A stretch of DNA of 64,000 nt from Notospermus geniculatus (GCA_002633025.1 NMRB01000519.1:193190-257189); one strand, 5' to 3'. Counted from the stretch's first letter, positions 47,314 to 57,815 are shown. Notes: generated by a model not told the origin, from the letters alone. Program-made: numbers and translations.

Positions 47314-50300
47314 GTAAGTCAACATTGTGTGTATCAAAAGTGATATTGCATGGTGCCACAGTCTGTTATGAGTATGATATACAGGGTGCCTATTTAGGTG
47401 CAGTTTGACTCTCGCACATAGCATAGATTTTTCTTGTTACAAACACCACCACCCCTTTAAGTGCACAAAAGCTAGAGCAGCGGCCTACAGTCCGTCAGGG
47501 CTATTTCGGGTCGAAACTGATGATGATGATGATGATGATAGAAAGTCATCATTCTTAGATGAGCTCGTCTCGCATCCAAACAGCTTACAAAATATGGAAA
47601 AACATTGCTGAAATCCTCTGACACTCAAAGATCTTGTCTGAAACCTGCATCAGATCATCTTTTAATACCATACGCGATGAACTGAAGCCTACCTTCCTCG
47701 TCACGTACGGGGAAGGTACGCGGATTTAGGGAGGTCAATTGTGCCAGGTACTGTACTTATTTTGCTTTTCAGACTTGGTGCGTGGTCAAATCTGATCTTT
47801 AACTTAGTCTTCATAATTCTGTGGACAGTACTCGGTGTGATCCCTGATTGGAAGGAGAGATACATATACCATTTTCCCACAGATATTTGGAGGGTTATTC
47901 TATGGGTAAGTCAACATTGTGTCTATCAAAAGTGATATTGCATGGTGCCACAGTCTGTTATGAGTATGATATACAGGGTGCCTATTTAGGTGCAGTTTGA
48001 CTTTTGCACATAGCATAGAAAGTCATCATTCTTAGACGAGCTCGTCTCGCATCCAAACAGCTTACAAAATATGGAAAAACATTGCTGAAATCCTCTGACA
48101 CTCAAAGATCTTGTCTGAAACCTGCATCAGATCATCTTTTTCACTGTTTTCTTTCTTTTCCAGGTTGCTGCTGTGGCCTTGACCATGTACCAGATTGTGG
48201 CAGAAATCTTGGAATACAAGAATTCGAGGAAAAAACATGTGGTAAGTATCAACAGTGTTTCTTTTTATTAGTTTCGTGGTGTTTTTTCAGTGTTCCTCTC
48301 TTCAGTGAAGACTCAAATGCAGTGTGTTCTGTCCTGCCTTACTTATAAATTATCTGCCCTTTTCTTAGGCTTGGAAGGAATGGCGAACAAAAGAACTGGA
48401 GCGTGACAAAAACTTTTGTCATCAGCGCTGGCCAGAGGAACATGAGTACATCTTGCAAGAAGAAGAGGAATTGGATAAAGCAGCACCACAGTATCTCAGT
48501 GATCCATGGTAAGTCTGCAAGGGCAATTCTGTTTTACCGGTACATGTTTCTGAAGACATTTTCTGTACAATTTCAAACTTACAATGTCTCTTTAGGAATA
48601 TCTTTTAGTGGGTGTTTAGGCCACACTTTTTTTATTTATTGGATTACGGATCCGCCCCCCAGGTTTTTTGAAAATGTTGAAAAAAAATAAAATTCCCGAT
48701 GGTCTATTTTGTGTTCTTGTTTTTTTCCCGCCGACCACTAGGTGCAACGTAAAAGATATTTAAATGCTGACGCCCTCTATTTTCAGGAATAGGCCCCTAT
48801 GTATCTCTTGTTCTACTGCATCAATAAAAGGTTTTATTTCTTTTTTACCACATTTCACTTTTTTTATTCCCTCCCCCTTGAATTTCTGTGACGCATAGCA
48901 CGTAACACTAGGGAAAAAATTAAAAAGTCAAAGATTTTTGTATTTTATTTTTATTTTTATTCCCTCCCCTCCTACATAGGTTTTGGCCTGAAAAATCCGT
49001 AATCCAATAAATATAAAAAGTGTGGCCTTACGTTCTCTCGGTGGCACTTGCACAGTCAGTATTTTACAAGATCCATCAGAAAAGATCCCTCCACAAATTC
49101 TTGAATACCGGGACTTATCACATATTTTCCAGGAACATCTTTGACTGGGTATGCTATATCCTCCTCCTGACTTGTATCGTGACTCACATCGTTGATGTTG
49201 CTCTTCCTGTACACTCCGTCCAATTAGCTCATGCTCACATCCGCATCATGTCCGTCAACATCATACTGCTGTGGCTGCGGTTAATGAAGAACGCTCGAGC
49301 ATTTTCAACACTTGGTAAGGAGCATTCTTCTCAACTGATACAAAGAAAAGTTGCTGTTATTTTCCTGTCTTTAAATGACTGATTAATAGAAAATCATATG
49401 GCGAAAAGTAGGCCCTGCATCCTACTTTAGGCCTAGATTGCATGGAAAACACGTTTTTGTGACATCTAGGGGCATTTGCCATATACTATCGTACTTCTAC
49501 AGGAAGTCTGATGAGGGGCCGACATGACCAGTACTATCTCATGCGTTTTCAGGACCTTTTATTGCCATGCTCGGTCACATCTTCACAGATGTCTTCAAGT
49601 TCCTCTTTCTCTTTATGGAGTTCTATATCCCTTACTGTAAGTACCTCTACACCTGTCTAATTGTATTTCATGTATTTCAGGCCCTTTCATTGCAATGCTT
49701 GGTCATATCTTTAGCGATGTGTTAAAGTTTGTTTTCTTGTTTCTGGAGTTCTACATTCCGTATTGTAAGTAAAGTGTAGAAGTGGGAGTGTCACGGCCTT
49801 GTTTGCACCGTATCATAACATGCTTACAATACAGGTAACTGAAGTTGAATGTCACAAATTGTCATCATACTTCATGTACTCAATGACAGTTTGGATGCTT
49901 TACCTGTAAGGTTGCCAATGCAATTTTGAGGATGGGGTAAATCTCTTGGTCTTTCTACTTACTTAAGCCTGTTCTCTGTTGTATTGCCACAGCCATAACT
50001 GCCTATCAAGCCAGGGAAACTTTATGAAATTTTAAGATGGAACCGCTTATTCTATTGTAGGTTTATTAACAAACCACACAATGCACATCCAACGAGGTGT
50101 CTGGTGACTTGCTACATTGTAAATTCGATTTTTTTTGGCCGTCTGTAATATTTTGGCCTCAAGTTCACAGATTACTTAATACCAACTCTGGGGTGTAGGG
50201 TAGCACCTGTACTGTTTGATTATGGTCAGGCTGAACTCTGTCTCGCGCTGTGTTGTGGGAAGGTTACCATGATTATCTATCAACTTGATTCTTTTGCACC

Positions 50301-53300
50301 AAAATGTAGGTGGTCATCTGTTTTTTGGCCAAAACGTAGAGGTGGTCATCTATCATCTCGTGAGGCAGAGTTCACCCAGTGTTGACTGTAGATGTCTTTG
50401 CCACACCTCTAACAGAATAATGCACAGAACCGTCATATATGTGGAATGACATACTGCTAGTACCCGGTATGTTACCTGGTATGTTAAGCCAGGTATCCAC
50501 CTGTGACTTTCAACCTGATTTTGTTTTGCGACTTGCTTTGCAACTGGGTTGCGTTGCAAGTGGGCACTCGATCGCTGTAGTGGACTAGGTAGATGTAGCG
50601 AAGACTGGTAGACCGGCAAAGACATGATCACAAGGCTCAAAATAAGCGGTATCGCATCGCAATTTGCGACAGAAAAATCAGAAAGTGCGATTTGGCCGAG
50701 GAGGTACATTTGCAAAATTGCTACACATCGTTTTCAAGTAGAGACAGCTGTGGCTGGCCAGCAGCGGCCGTCGAGAGGAGTCGGTCAGTACATAGTACAT
50801 CGGCAACTAACAACACCAACCAAACCTCGCTTTCATGATTGTTAATCATGAGTCACAATATGTTCGCCATGCATGTTGACATCAACAGCCATGCAAGATG
50901 GCTTCCACTGTTGAACATGTTGAATGGACAAAAAAGTTGCTACACAGAGTACCAAAATTGCGAATCAAGTGGAACCCTTGATTGGCAATTTTGCTCCACA
51001 AGTAAAAAAAGTTATTTTGAGCCTTGGATCAATTTCAGGTCGGCAGTTGGTTGGCGACCCGGTATCAGTTCCTTGTGGTCGTATTCAATCGCAGGTGGCA
51101 GGTTGCAAAGCAAGTCGCAAAAAAGCAGAAAATCAGCAGTGGATTCCTAACTTTAAGTTCATGATTTTCATTGGAACCCCATGGTCGCTAAACGTTCTAC
51201 TGGAAGAAAAGAAGGAAGTCACACTGGCAGCTAACCAGAAGGTTTCTTGATGAAGAAGTATTTGTACCTCATTGTTTCATATATGTGTGTGTATGTCTTT
51301 TGTAGTGTTTGCATTCTGGATGATTTTCGGAGGAGTAAACACCTTGGACAAGTATCTAGAGAACCCACCACCCAACACAACAATTACAGCAGGTGTTGCT
51401 GGGTACTTGACCTTCGATGCAGTCCTTTTCAGTGTGTTCCGTCTGACACTTGTGGATGATTATCCATATGATGTGAGTGATGATATGACCACTCATAGAA
51501 TAGGCCTTGGAGAGGGGGCTTTGTCGCTGCTGTAAACTTTTCATGGGAGCTGGGGACCAGTTGTTCAAATTTTGATACCACTAGGCTCATACCAAGAAAT
51601 GAGACGGGGGAAATTGCCATTGCCAATACCATTCAGGCACCAAACATAACCCCCAAAACAGATGTTACAAAAAGTTGAAAGCTTTTGAACAACTGGCCCC
51701 TGCTTGCTTTTGCCTCAGTGGTGGATCCAGGAGTTGCCGAATGGGTGGGGGCATGGAATGGGCTGCGAAACCCATTTCCCGAGGCGCGAAGCCCTGGCGG
51801 AGATCTCCCCCGGAAAAAAAAATTGTTGAAATGCCAGAAACACGATTTCCTGGCACCTGGGCAGGCCAAATTGAAATTTCTTTTTACTGAAAATCAGGGG
51901 TCTGAAGGAACCACAAGAAAAATTTTTGCTGCTCGGCGGCTGAGCCCGGACACGCCCCCCTTGGATCCGTCACTGTAAATGTACATGTATGTTTCCCTTC
52001 TTCTTTAGTTGCTTTTGTAAATACGTTGCTTTGCTTTGCTTTGTTTTCATTTAGTTTGCGCCTTCTGGATGACATTAGGAGGAATAAATACCAAGGATTA
52101 CTTCCTCTACAATCCGCCACAGGATAACTCAACTGTCACAGATATTGAGGTTCCTGGGTATGGATCACCCGTCGCCCTCTTGTTCAGTTTATGGAGACTG
52201 ACTTTAGTTGATGATTACCCTTATGATGTAAGGATATTCGTTTGCATTGTATCATTAATTTGCAGTGGTCTTCAGTCTCTGACTCCAATCCTTCTCACAG
52301 TAGTAGATGCATTAGACATAGTAAAGGAATTAGCTTTGCACACATCCTCAGCATGTTTGTGTCTGATCTATTCCATCATGAATCTATCATATGCAATGAT
52401 GATATCTTAGACTTTCACTATGTCATACCTGAATTTCATGAGATTGCTGTTGAAAATCACCAAAATAATCTTTTTCACCTTCGAAGGGGCGAAGTGGCAG
52501 ATGTGTTCTTAGAGGCTATTTCTCCAGCTAATTTTGCAAACCAGGTAGCATTAGTTAACTTGTTGTAATGGAATTTGTCAATAAAGTCATAATCAAGTGA
52601 TGAAATGGCACCCATGTCACTTTCTGTCTTCAGGAGATGAAAGCCATTGACCCCATCATGACAGATATTCTTGTTGGAACGTGGTTTGCGTTGTCGGCCA
52701 TCTTGTGCTTGAATCTTTTCATTGCTTTGATGTCGGATACATTCCAGAGGTTCGTATTTCATTTTCATCAGTTATTGACAATGGGTTTCATGATGGTGAG
52801 GATGGTAGAAGAACCAGGCCCAAATTGCTGCACTTTTTGCCTTTTAGGGTAAAAGGCAGTATCTCTGCATGCATTCGGCGAGCTACGTTCTCACTGAATG
52901 CGAATTCAATTCGAATTCCGTATATCGGTCCCCGGAAGTCGAATTCGTTATACCGAATTAAAAGCGGTGCGTTCACCACTTGGGGTTAATTCGGATTGAA
53001 TTCGCATGAGTGCCGTCACCTGGTCACAAGCTGAATCAACTGATGCGGAATGGTTATTCCGAATTCAATTTGCATCAAAGAACCGGACTCGTTATTTCGG
53101 ATTCAGTTCGGTTGAAAGCGAACTGAGTGTGAGCGCTTACCGGTATGCGGAAGGTTTTTTTATTTCGGTTTCAATTCGGAATAAACCCCCAGTGTAAACA
53201 TTGCTTATTTCGGTTTCAATTCGGAATAAACCACCAGTGTGAACACGGCTAGATAGTTCCAAATACTCTTTTGTGTATACATGTACGTTCGCTGCTACTT

Positions 53301-55811
53301 CAATCAACCTTGCTCCAACTGGTCCCAAATGGAGATATTGCTATTTGTATTGTTCTTCCTGATGCCCAATTTCAGAGTCTATGATAACGCCCTGGCTAAC
53401 GCTGTCATGCAACAGGCCTTGACACTCATGGGTTGTCAAGATGGCAGCGGAATATCCTTCATTTGGCAAAATCATGTCAAAAACTTTGACTCCTACATAA
53501 CAGAGAAATGCTCCCCGGAAGTATTGTACTATGACGATGATATGTCCCCAAGTGAGGATGACCAAATTAGGAAGGTTACATTTCAAATACAGGTAAAAAG
53601 TAGGCAGTGTGATGCCTTGGGTGACCCTTCTGGTTCTCTGTCCGGACATTGGTGATTCTCTACTGATGTCCTTGAAATGGCTGAACAAAGGGAGGACTTT
53701 TTCAATACATTCTGTAGCAATGAAACCCATCTAATTCCTAGCCATCATTTAGCTGATGACTATTTGAAAAATGCCACAGTTTTGTTCATTACAGTACGGT
53801 AGCCTACTTCTTGTCTCTACAGCAGTGTCGAGCTGGGAGATGTCCCTGAAAAAGTCCAACTTTTGTCCATTCTCCTCTCTCCTGTGTCCTAATATGGTTA
53901 CATCCTTCTGCCATGTGACTTACACTGTTAATTCTGTCAATTTTCAATGCTGCTATTGGTGTTTACAAGAGAATTCCAAAATCCTAAAAAACCAACTAAC
54001 CCACCATGGTATGGATGTTGCCACTCATTGGACATTCCCTACCGGTACTATTCTTTGATGATTAACTTCAGAGTGTGTTTTCTAATCCTTGTCAACTTTT
54101 TCAGAGTCTATGACAATGCACATGCAAATGCTGTTATGCAGAAAGCCATGACAATAATGAATATTCAGGAAGGCATGACGCGAAAGAGGCGGTACAAATT
54201 TATGATGTTCATTCATGAAAATTGTGCACCACTGAAGGAGTATTATGATGATGACATGGCTTCAGATTCGAGCCCTGATCTAAAAAAAGTTGCATTTCAA
54301 GTGAAGGTAACAAAGCCTTCTGTGTATTTCTGCTTCAGTGCTGTGTACTTGCTTTGGCTGTTATGTGTAATGCTTTGTTGGTGGTATGTGTGCACTTTCA
54401 GTTGTAGAATAGAATGCACATAGCTTACGCATTTCAATCCAATGATTACAGAAACACAGTACTGCAGTTAGTTCTAGTATTTGTGTCATAGACCAATGCC
54501 ATTAATATGAAGAATGAATTATATGAACCTTCATGTAGTGCTTTTCACAGTCTCAGAGTGCTTCAATTATTGCCCCAGTGTCTCCAGAAACCATTCNGAG
54601 TACAAATGTTGGTTGATTTATATTCAAATATCTTGTAAATGTTTTCCAATATATCTTTTAGTTGGAGGTGGCGGTGGAGGTTTAGGTGAAATGGTTGATG
54701 AAGCACTTTATGAGGATCCGAGTCCACCAACAAGGGATGGGGAAACAAGGTACGTGCCTTTATGGGGAACTGTCAAATTCCAACTTCAGATAGCCAGGAA
54801 TGAAGCAACAATAAACAGTTTCATTTTGCAACATACATGTACATGTATATACAAATATTCAATTACAGATCAAAACAACTGAAGGGTAAAGAGAGAACCA
54901 CTGCCAAAAAGTTGTTGTGTACCGGTAGTAGTCAATAGGGAGGTTTCGCAAGCGCCCGGTTAGGCCCTACGACGACGTTTATCTATTGTGTGGGTACACC
55001 CAAACAATAGATAAACGTCGTCGTATGGCCTAACCGGGCGCTTGCGAAACCTCCCTAATATGATCAGGGTAATTGGGAACGCTCTAAAAAGTCACAAATT
55101 GTATTGTGCCTTGTTGCTTTTTGCAGACGCTCTAAGAAGAAAGACAAGAAGAGAAGGAGCAAGCCGAGGAGAACAGATGTAGTGGATGACTTTACAGGGG
55201 AGCCAGTGGGCACTGGTGTGTGATAACATCAATTATTCTTGGAACTGAAGTTCTTTGGTGCAAAGATCTCTGCAGACTTTTGTCATGTTTATCTTGTGAG
55301 GATCTGGTTGTAATTTAAACACTTGAACGTTCATCAATATTCCCTTCCACTGAAATAAGAAATGAGCTTTAGTCAGGCACCCTCTTGATTGGCAAACGTC
55401 ACTAAGCTGAGTAAAAGATTTCATTCTGTTTTTAGGTCAGGGTCTTGACATTGAACCAATGATAGAGGTTCGACCCGTTGGTCATGTTGCTGCTGAACCT
55501 CCTCCACCTGACATGGGCCTATCTGGTGCAATGGGAGTAAGTATTCCTTTCTATTGAAAATACTCTGTTTACATTTCAATGTATGTTGTACATGTAGTTT
55601 ACGGTAGTCCATGGGCTAACTTCATTAAATGCACGCACTTCCACCGTGCATTTGACGGAGTTACACATGTCTAAGTCTTAAATACCCTTTGTGAAATCGG
55701 CCCATATGTTTACACTGTAGTTTGCGTTAAGTGCACAAAACAGCAAAAACAGCAGCCATATCATAACTTCCTTCATTTCTTTTTCAGCTTGCTGATACCA
55801 CTGATGCATAA
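47181..55811 (+). CDS. TRP-like six-TM cation channel, 3' part with three pairs of alternative exons
   Basis: Spliced gene assembled by joining GT/AG exons in phase: 47181-47313 (duplicate 47773-47905), 48164-48241, 48369-48508, 49133-49314, 49553-49636 or 49681-49764, 51306-51472 or 52055-52227, 52634-52749, 53376-53592 or 54105-54306, 54551-54611, 54662-54749, 55127-55215, 55436-55536, 55788-55811 (TAA stop). The product of about 490 residues reads S1 (LGAWSNLIFNLVFIILW), S2 (VAAVALTMYQIVAEI), an acidic/Trp-rich linker, S3 (FDWVCYILLLTCIVTHIV), S4 (IILLWLRLMKNARAF), S5, a pore loop with RLTLVDDYPYD, and S6 (ILCLNLFIALMSDTFQR). An acidic, then Gly-rich, then Lys/Arg-rich tail follows. This is the Ion_trans/TRP architecture: a plasma or organelle membrane cation channel. 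The subfamily is not recognised. The N-terminal cytoplasmic part lies upstream and was not found. One N (54597) falls in a tail exon. Confidence 0.88.
47773..47905 (+). CDS. TRP-like channel exon, S1 segment, copy 2
   Basis: Second copy of the S1 exon with the same splice sites and the same encoded peptide as 47181-47313. Flanking intron sequence is duplicated too, with only a few differences. This points to either a very recent tandem duplication or two alleles collapsed into one contig. This copy lies directly before the S2 exon at 48164. Confidence 0.8.
48616..49029. mobile_element. MITE family T1 copy in a channel intron
   Basis: About 414 bp bounded by inverted TAGGCCACACTTTTT / AAAAAGTGTGGCCTTA and flanked by TTA. 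It is non-coding and A/T-rich. It lies in the intron between exons 48508 and 49133. Nearly identical to the inverted copy at 57390-57815; a third, partial copy runs into the gap at 15940-15992. Confidence 0.85.
49553..49636 (+). CDS. TRP-like channel alternative exon 5a (S5)
   Basis: An 84-bp exon, phase 1 in and phase 1 out, encoding the first part of S5 (begins PFIAMLGHIFTDVFKF, ends EFYIPY). It is preceded by CGTTTTCAG and followed by GTAAGT. It is paired with exon 5b at 49681-49764 of identical length, and 24 of about 28 residues match. The differences are conservative membrane substitutions (T/S, F/L, L/V, M/L). Confidence 0.88.
49681..49764 (+). CDS. TRP-like channel alternative exon 5b (S5)
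   Basis: An 84-bp exon encoding PFIAMLGHIFSDVLKF through EFYIPY, with acceptor ATTTCAG and donor GTAAGT. It starts only 44 nt after exon 5a ends. That spacer (49637-49680) is shorter than normal animal introns, so 5a is unlikely to be spliced directly to 5b; each would join the flanking exons. Confidence 0.88.
50484..51154. mobile_element. MITE in intron between exon 5b and exon 6a
   Basis: Inverted ends share GCGACTTGCTTTGCAAC (about 50529) with its complement near 51100, within longer terminal arms of about 60 bp. The interior is non-coding with internal GCAATTTTGC-like motifs. Most of this large intron is this element. Confidence 0.65.
51306..51472 (+). CDS. TRP-like channel alternative exon 6a (turret and pore helix)
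   Basis: A 167-bp exon, phase 1 in and phase 0 out. It encodes the end of S5 (FAFWMIFGGVNTLDKYL), an extracellular turret with NTT glycosylation-type sequon, and the pore segment ending FRLTLVDDYPYD. Acceptor is TTTTGTAG and donor GTGAGT. Its partner, exon 6b, shares the FAFW-like start and the RLTLVDDYPYD end but has a different turret. Confidence 0.87.
51717..51975. mobile_element. GGATCC-type MITE in intron between exons 6a and 6b
   Basis: Ends GTGGATCCAGG and TTGGATCCGTCAC are imperfect inverted repeats of the family also seen at 12344, 24504, 30917 and 45910. The interior is purine/pyrimidine skewed (GGGGG, CCCCC runs). Non-coding. Confidence 0.65.
52055..52227 (+). CDS. TRP-like channel alternative exon 6b (turret and pore helix)
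   Basis: A 173-bp exon with the same phases as 6a. It encodes CAFWMTLGGINTKDYFLY, a turret two residues longer with an NST sequon, and LLFSLWRLTLVDDYPYD. Including both 6a and 6b would shift the frame by two bases, so they must be alternatives if the transcript is to be translated through S6. Confidence 0.87.
52634..52749 (+). CDS. TRP-like channel constitutive S6 exon
   Basis: A 116-bp exon, phase 0 in and phase 2 out, starting EMKAIDPIMTDILVG and containing S6 with LNLFIALMSDTFQR. No second copy is visible, so the S6 gate is shared by all isoforms. The acceptor is CTTCAG; the donor GTTCGT is somewhat weak. Confidence 0.87.
52881..53251. mobile_element. MITE in intron between S6 exon and exon 8a
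   Basis: Ends AGCTACGTTCTCACTG and CAGTGTGAACACGGCTA are imperfect inverted repeats. The interior contains many repeats of TTCGGATT/AATTCGAAT-type words and a local duplication of TTTCGGTTTCAATTCGG. Non-coding. Confidence 0.65.
53376..53592 (+). CDS. TRP-like channel alternative exon 8a (post-S6)
   Basis: A 217-bp exon, phase 2 in and phase 0 out, encoding VYDNALANAVMQQALTLM followed by a variable stretch and the acidic YYDDDMSPSEDDQ segment. It lies just inside the membrane after S6, where TRP-type channels couple gating to regulators. Its partner is 54105-54306. Confidence 0.85.
54105..54306 (+). CDS. TRP-like channel alternative exon 8b (post-S6)
   Basis: A 202-bp exon encoding VYDNAHANAVMQKAMTIM, then a basic stretch (MTRKRRYKFMMF) absent from 8a, and the acidic YYDDDMASDSSPD segment. 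Phases equal those of 8a, and 217 plus 202 in one transcript would shift the frame. The five-residue length difference and the charge switch suggest a regulatory rather than pore difference. Confidence 0.85.
54551..55215 (+). CDS. TRP-like channel tail exons 9-11
   Basis: Three exons: 54551-54611, 54662-54749 and 55127-55215. The first (SQSASIIAPVSPET) carries an N. It is needed because exon 8 ends in phase 0 while the Gly-rich exon (VVGGGGGGLGEMVDEAL) only reads openly after one carried base. The third is strongly basic (RSKKKDKKRRSKPRR), a possible lipid-binding or nuclear-localisation-like cluster. Exact borders of the 61-bp exon are inferred from phase. Confidence 0.7.
54936..55057. mobile_element. 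Near-perfect 122-bp foldback in a channel intron
   Basis: Two arms of about 53 bp starting TAGGGAGGTTTCGCAAG pair almost perfectly around a 12-nt loop (TGTGGGTACACC). Transcribed, it would form a long hairpin in the pre-mRNA between exons 54749 and 55127. Half of the same element lies at 56638-56685, just past the gene. Confidence 0.85.
55436..55811 (+). CDS. TRP-like channel last two coding exons
   Basis: Exon 55436-55536 encodes a Pro/Val/Met-rich segment (GLDIEPMIEVRPVGH) ending GAMG. The terminal exon 55788-55811 encodes LADTTDA and the TAA stop. Acceptors TTTTAG and TTTCAG and donor GTAAGT are canonical, and the phases match. Confidence 0.8.
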
Positions 55812-56642
55812 TAGCAGACGGATGTCGTCATTCCTGTGAGATTATCTTGCTGGATCAAGATGAGGCCACTTAATTCTTCTGTGATTGTTGATTCAGGGTA
55901 TTGTGTGCTGTTAAAAACAGCATTTTGGTATTATTGATGAAGATATTTTTAGTATTGCCTGTCAGTGCATTGGAGACTGACCATATTGTATTACCGGTAT
56001 TTTACATTTACTGGTACCGTACAACAAAAACGAATTTTGGGACCTGCACTCTCAGAATTGAGAGATTCCTGAGTCATTTTCATTCACACACTTTTTATCT
56101 ATTCAATAAACCACACCACATCACTTCACACAACTGTTCAACACATCCCCTATATTTTAAAAATAAATATTTTATAAGTTGTTGTCTTGTTTTGATTTTT
56201 GAAATGCATACAGAAGCAAACAATGTGATTAACTGTCATTGATATCATTTACTTTTTCTCCCCATGTGGTATATTTATTGTACATGTATATATTGTTTGT
56301 TCATGAGAAAGTCACTTGATATTGTTGCAAGACCACGAAAGTCTTGATGACATTCTTTCTTTGCAGTCTACGGAGTTTACTACATGTATTATCAATGACA
56401 AATCAACGTCGTCCCAAAGCAGTGGTTTTAATATAGCTCCTCTTTATCCAATCTGACTGTGGGAGGATGCACTACATCAGTTTATGACTGATACCTTTTG
56501 GTGTCATGTGGTGCAAGATGCCAAACCCTAAATATGTAATTGTCAACAATTGTGATATATTCTTTATGTATTATCTACCAATAACATACATGTACCGTAC
56601 TTCTTTTTTATGTTGTAGTTAGTTTCAAAAAAAGCTAATAAA
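55812..56642 (+). other. Probable 3' UTR of the channel gene with polyadenylation signals
   Basis: AT-rich non-coding sequence follows the stop codon. AATAAA hexamers occur at 56105-56110, 56162-56167 and 56637-56642; the first is the most likely to define the mRNA end. No other gene is seen here. Confidence 0.5.
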
Positions 56643-56685
56643 CGTCGTCGTATGGCCTAACCGGACGCTTGCGAAACCTCCCTAA
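56638..56685. mobile_element. Solo arm of the TAGGGAGG foldback family
   Basis: Matches the right arm of the 54936-55057 foldback (AACGTCGTCGTATGGCC to CCTCCCTAA) with one substitution. Its other arm is absent. Confidence 0.75.
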
Positions 56686-57389
56686 TGATGTGCAGCCACT
56701 GTGCTCAGCTCTGCAGCAATGTTACAAAATGTTCAGACATCCTGCGAGCATTGATAGGCCTAGCCCTGGAGCATACAGATGATAGGAGTCCAGTACATTG
56801 GCCCGAGTTCCTTGGAAGTTAGGAACTGTTTATTTGCACAGCTAACTGCTGTATATGCAGTACCGTGAAGTGTATAGTCTTGGATGCACGTTAAGCTAAT
56901 TAATATGTATTCCGCTGTGACCAATGGCTGCAAAGCAGCTCATTAATTATGCAGCACTCCCAGAGCAGCTGATTACTAACACGGGGCAGAAAATGGTGGG
57001 TGTACACATGTGGTTGAGGGTGCCTTGCGGAAATGCGTCACCTACAAGCAATTTTCAGAAATGGCTATTATTTATCTACTATATATTTACTTGTCAAACA
57101 GTAAGCCATGTTTGGCTTAAACGTGGAGTTACAATGTACCGGTACCCGCATTGTCCTGAACCAAAAGAATATATATTTATCATAAAAATCAATGATTTTT
57201 ACTTTTGAAATTTTCCAGACAGTGTTATCGCAACTATTTTCTCAAGAAATTTACACATTTACGGTATTCATCCTTAACCAAAAATTGAAGTGTCCTTCAA
57301 AAGTCACCTGTCAGAATTGAAAAAATCTCAATACATGTATTTTCGAAGACCACCAACACTTTCCCTACTTCTGCTAATTTTTCATACAT

Positions 57390-57815
57390 TAAGGCCACAC
57401 TTTTTATATTTATTGGATTACGGATTTTTCAGGCCAAAACCTATGTAGGAGGGGAGGGAATAAAAATAAAAATAAAATACAAAAATCTTTGACTTTTTAA
57501 TTTTTTCCCTAGTGTTACGTGCTATGCGTCACAGAAATTCAAGGGGGAGGGAATAAAAAAAAGTGGAATGTGGTAAAAAAGAAATAAAACCTTTTATTGA
57601 TGCAACAGTAGAACAAGAGATAGGGCCTAAATAGGGGCCTATATCCTTAAAATACAGGGCGACAGCATTTAAATATCTTTTACGTTGCACCTAGTGGTCG
57701 GCGGGAAAAAAACAAGAACACAAAATAGACCATCGGGAATTTTATTTTTTTTCAACATTTTCAAAAAACCTGGGGGGCGGATCCGTAATCCAATAAATAA
57801 AAAAAGTGTGGCCTA
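57390..57815. mobile_element. T1-family MITE, inverted copy
   Basis: Reverse complement of 48616-49029 with few differences, including the words ATTTATTGGATTACGG and CACCTAGTGGTCGGCGGG. Flanked by TTA/TAA. Confidence 0.85.

Larger units (their letters stand above)
47157..48140 (+). repeat. Near-identical tandem duplication containing the S1 exon
   Basis: Unit 1 runs from about 47157 to 47661 and unit 2 from about 47750 to 48140. Both contain the exon, the following intron piece with AGAAAGTCATCATTCTTAGA, and the stretch ending CATCAGATCATCTTTT. Unit 1 has about 130 extra bases (47425-47545, including a GATGATGAT run) that unit 2 lacks. The remaining differences are a handful of substitutions. 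Confidence 0.85.

Noticed and set aside
47405-47611. Frame with an Asp run (GATGATGAT)
   Set aside because: Intronic simple repeat present only in one unit of the duplication.
55216-55224. TGA right after GGTGTG as the channel stop codon
   Set aside because: A GT donor precedes it, and the next two exons continue in phase to a later stop; early termination remains a minor alternative.
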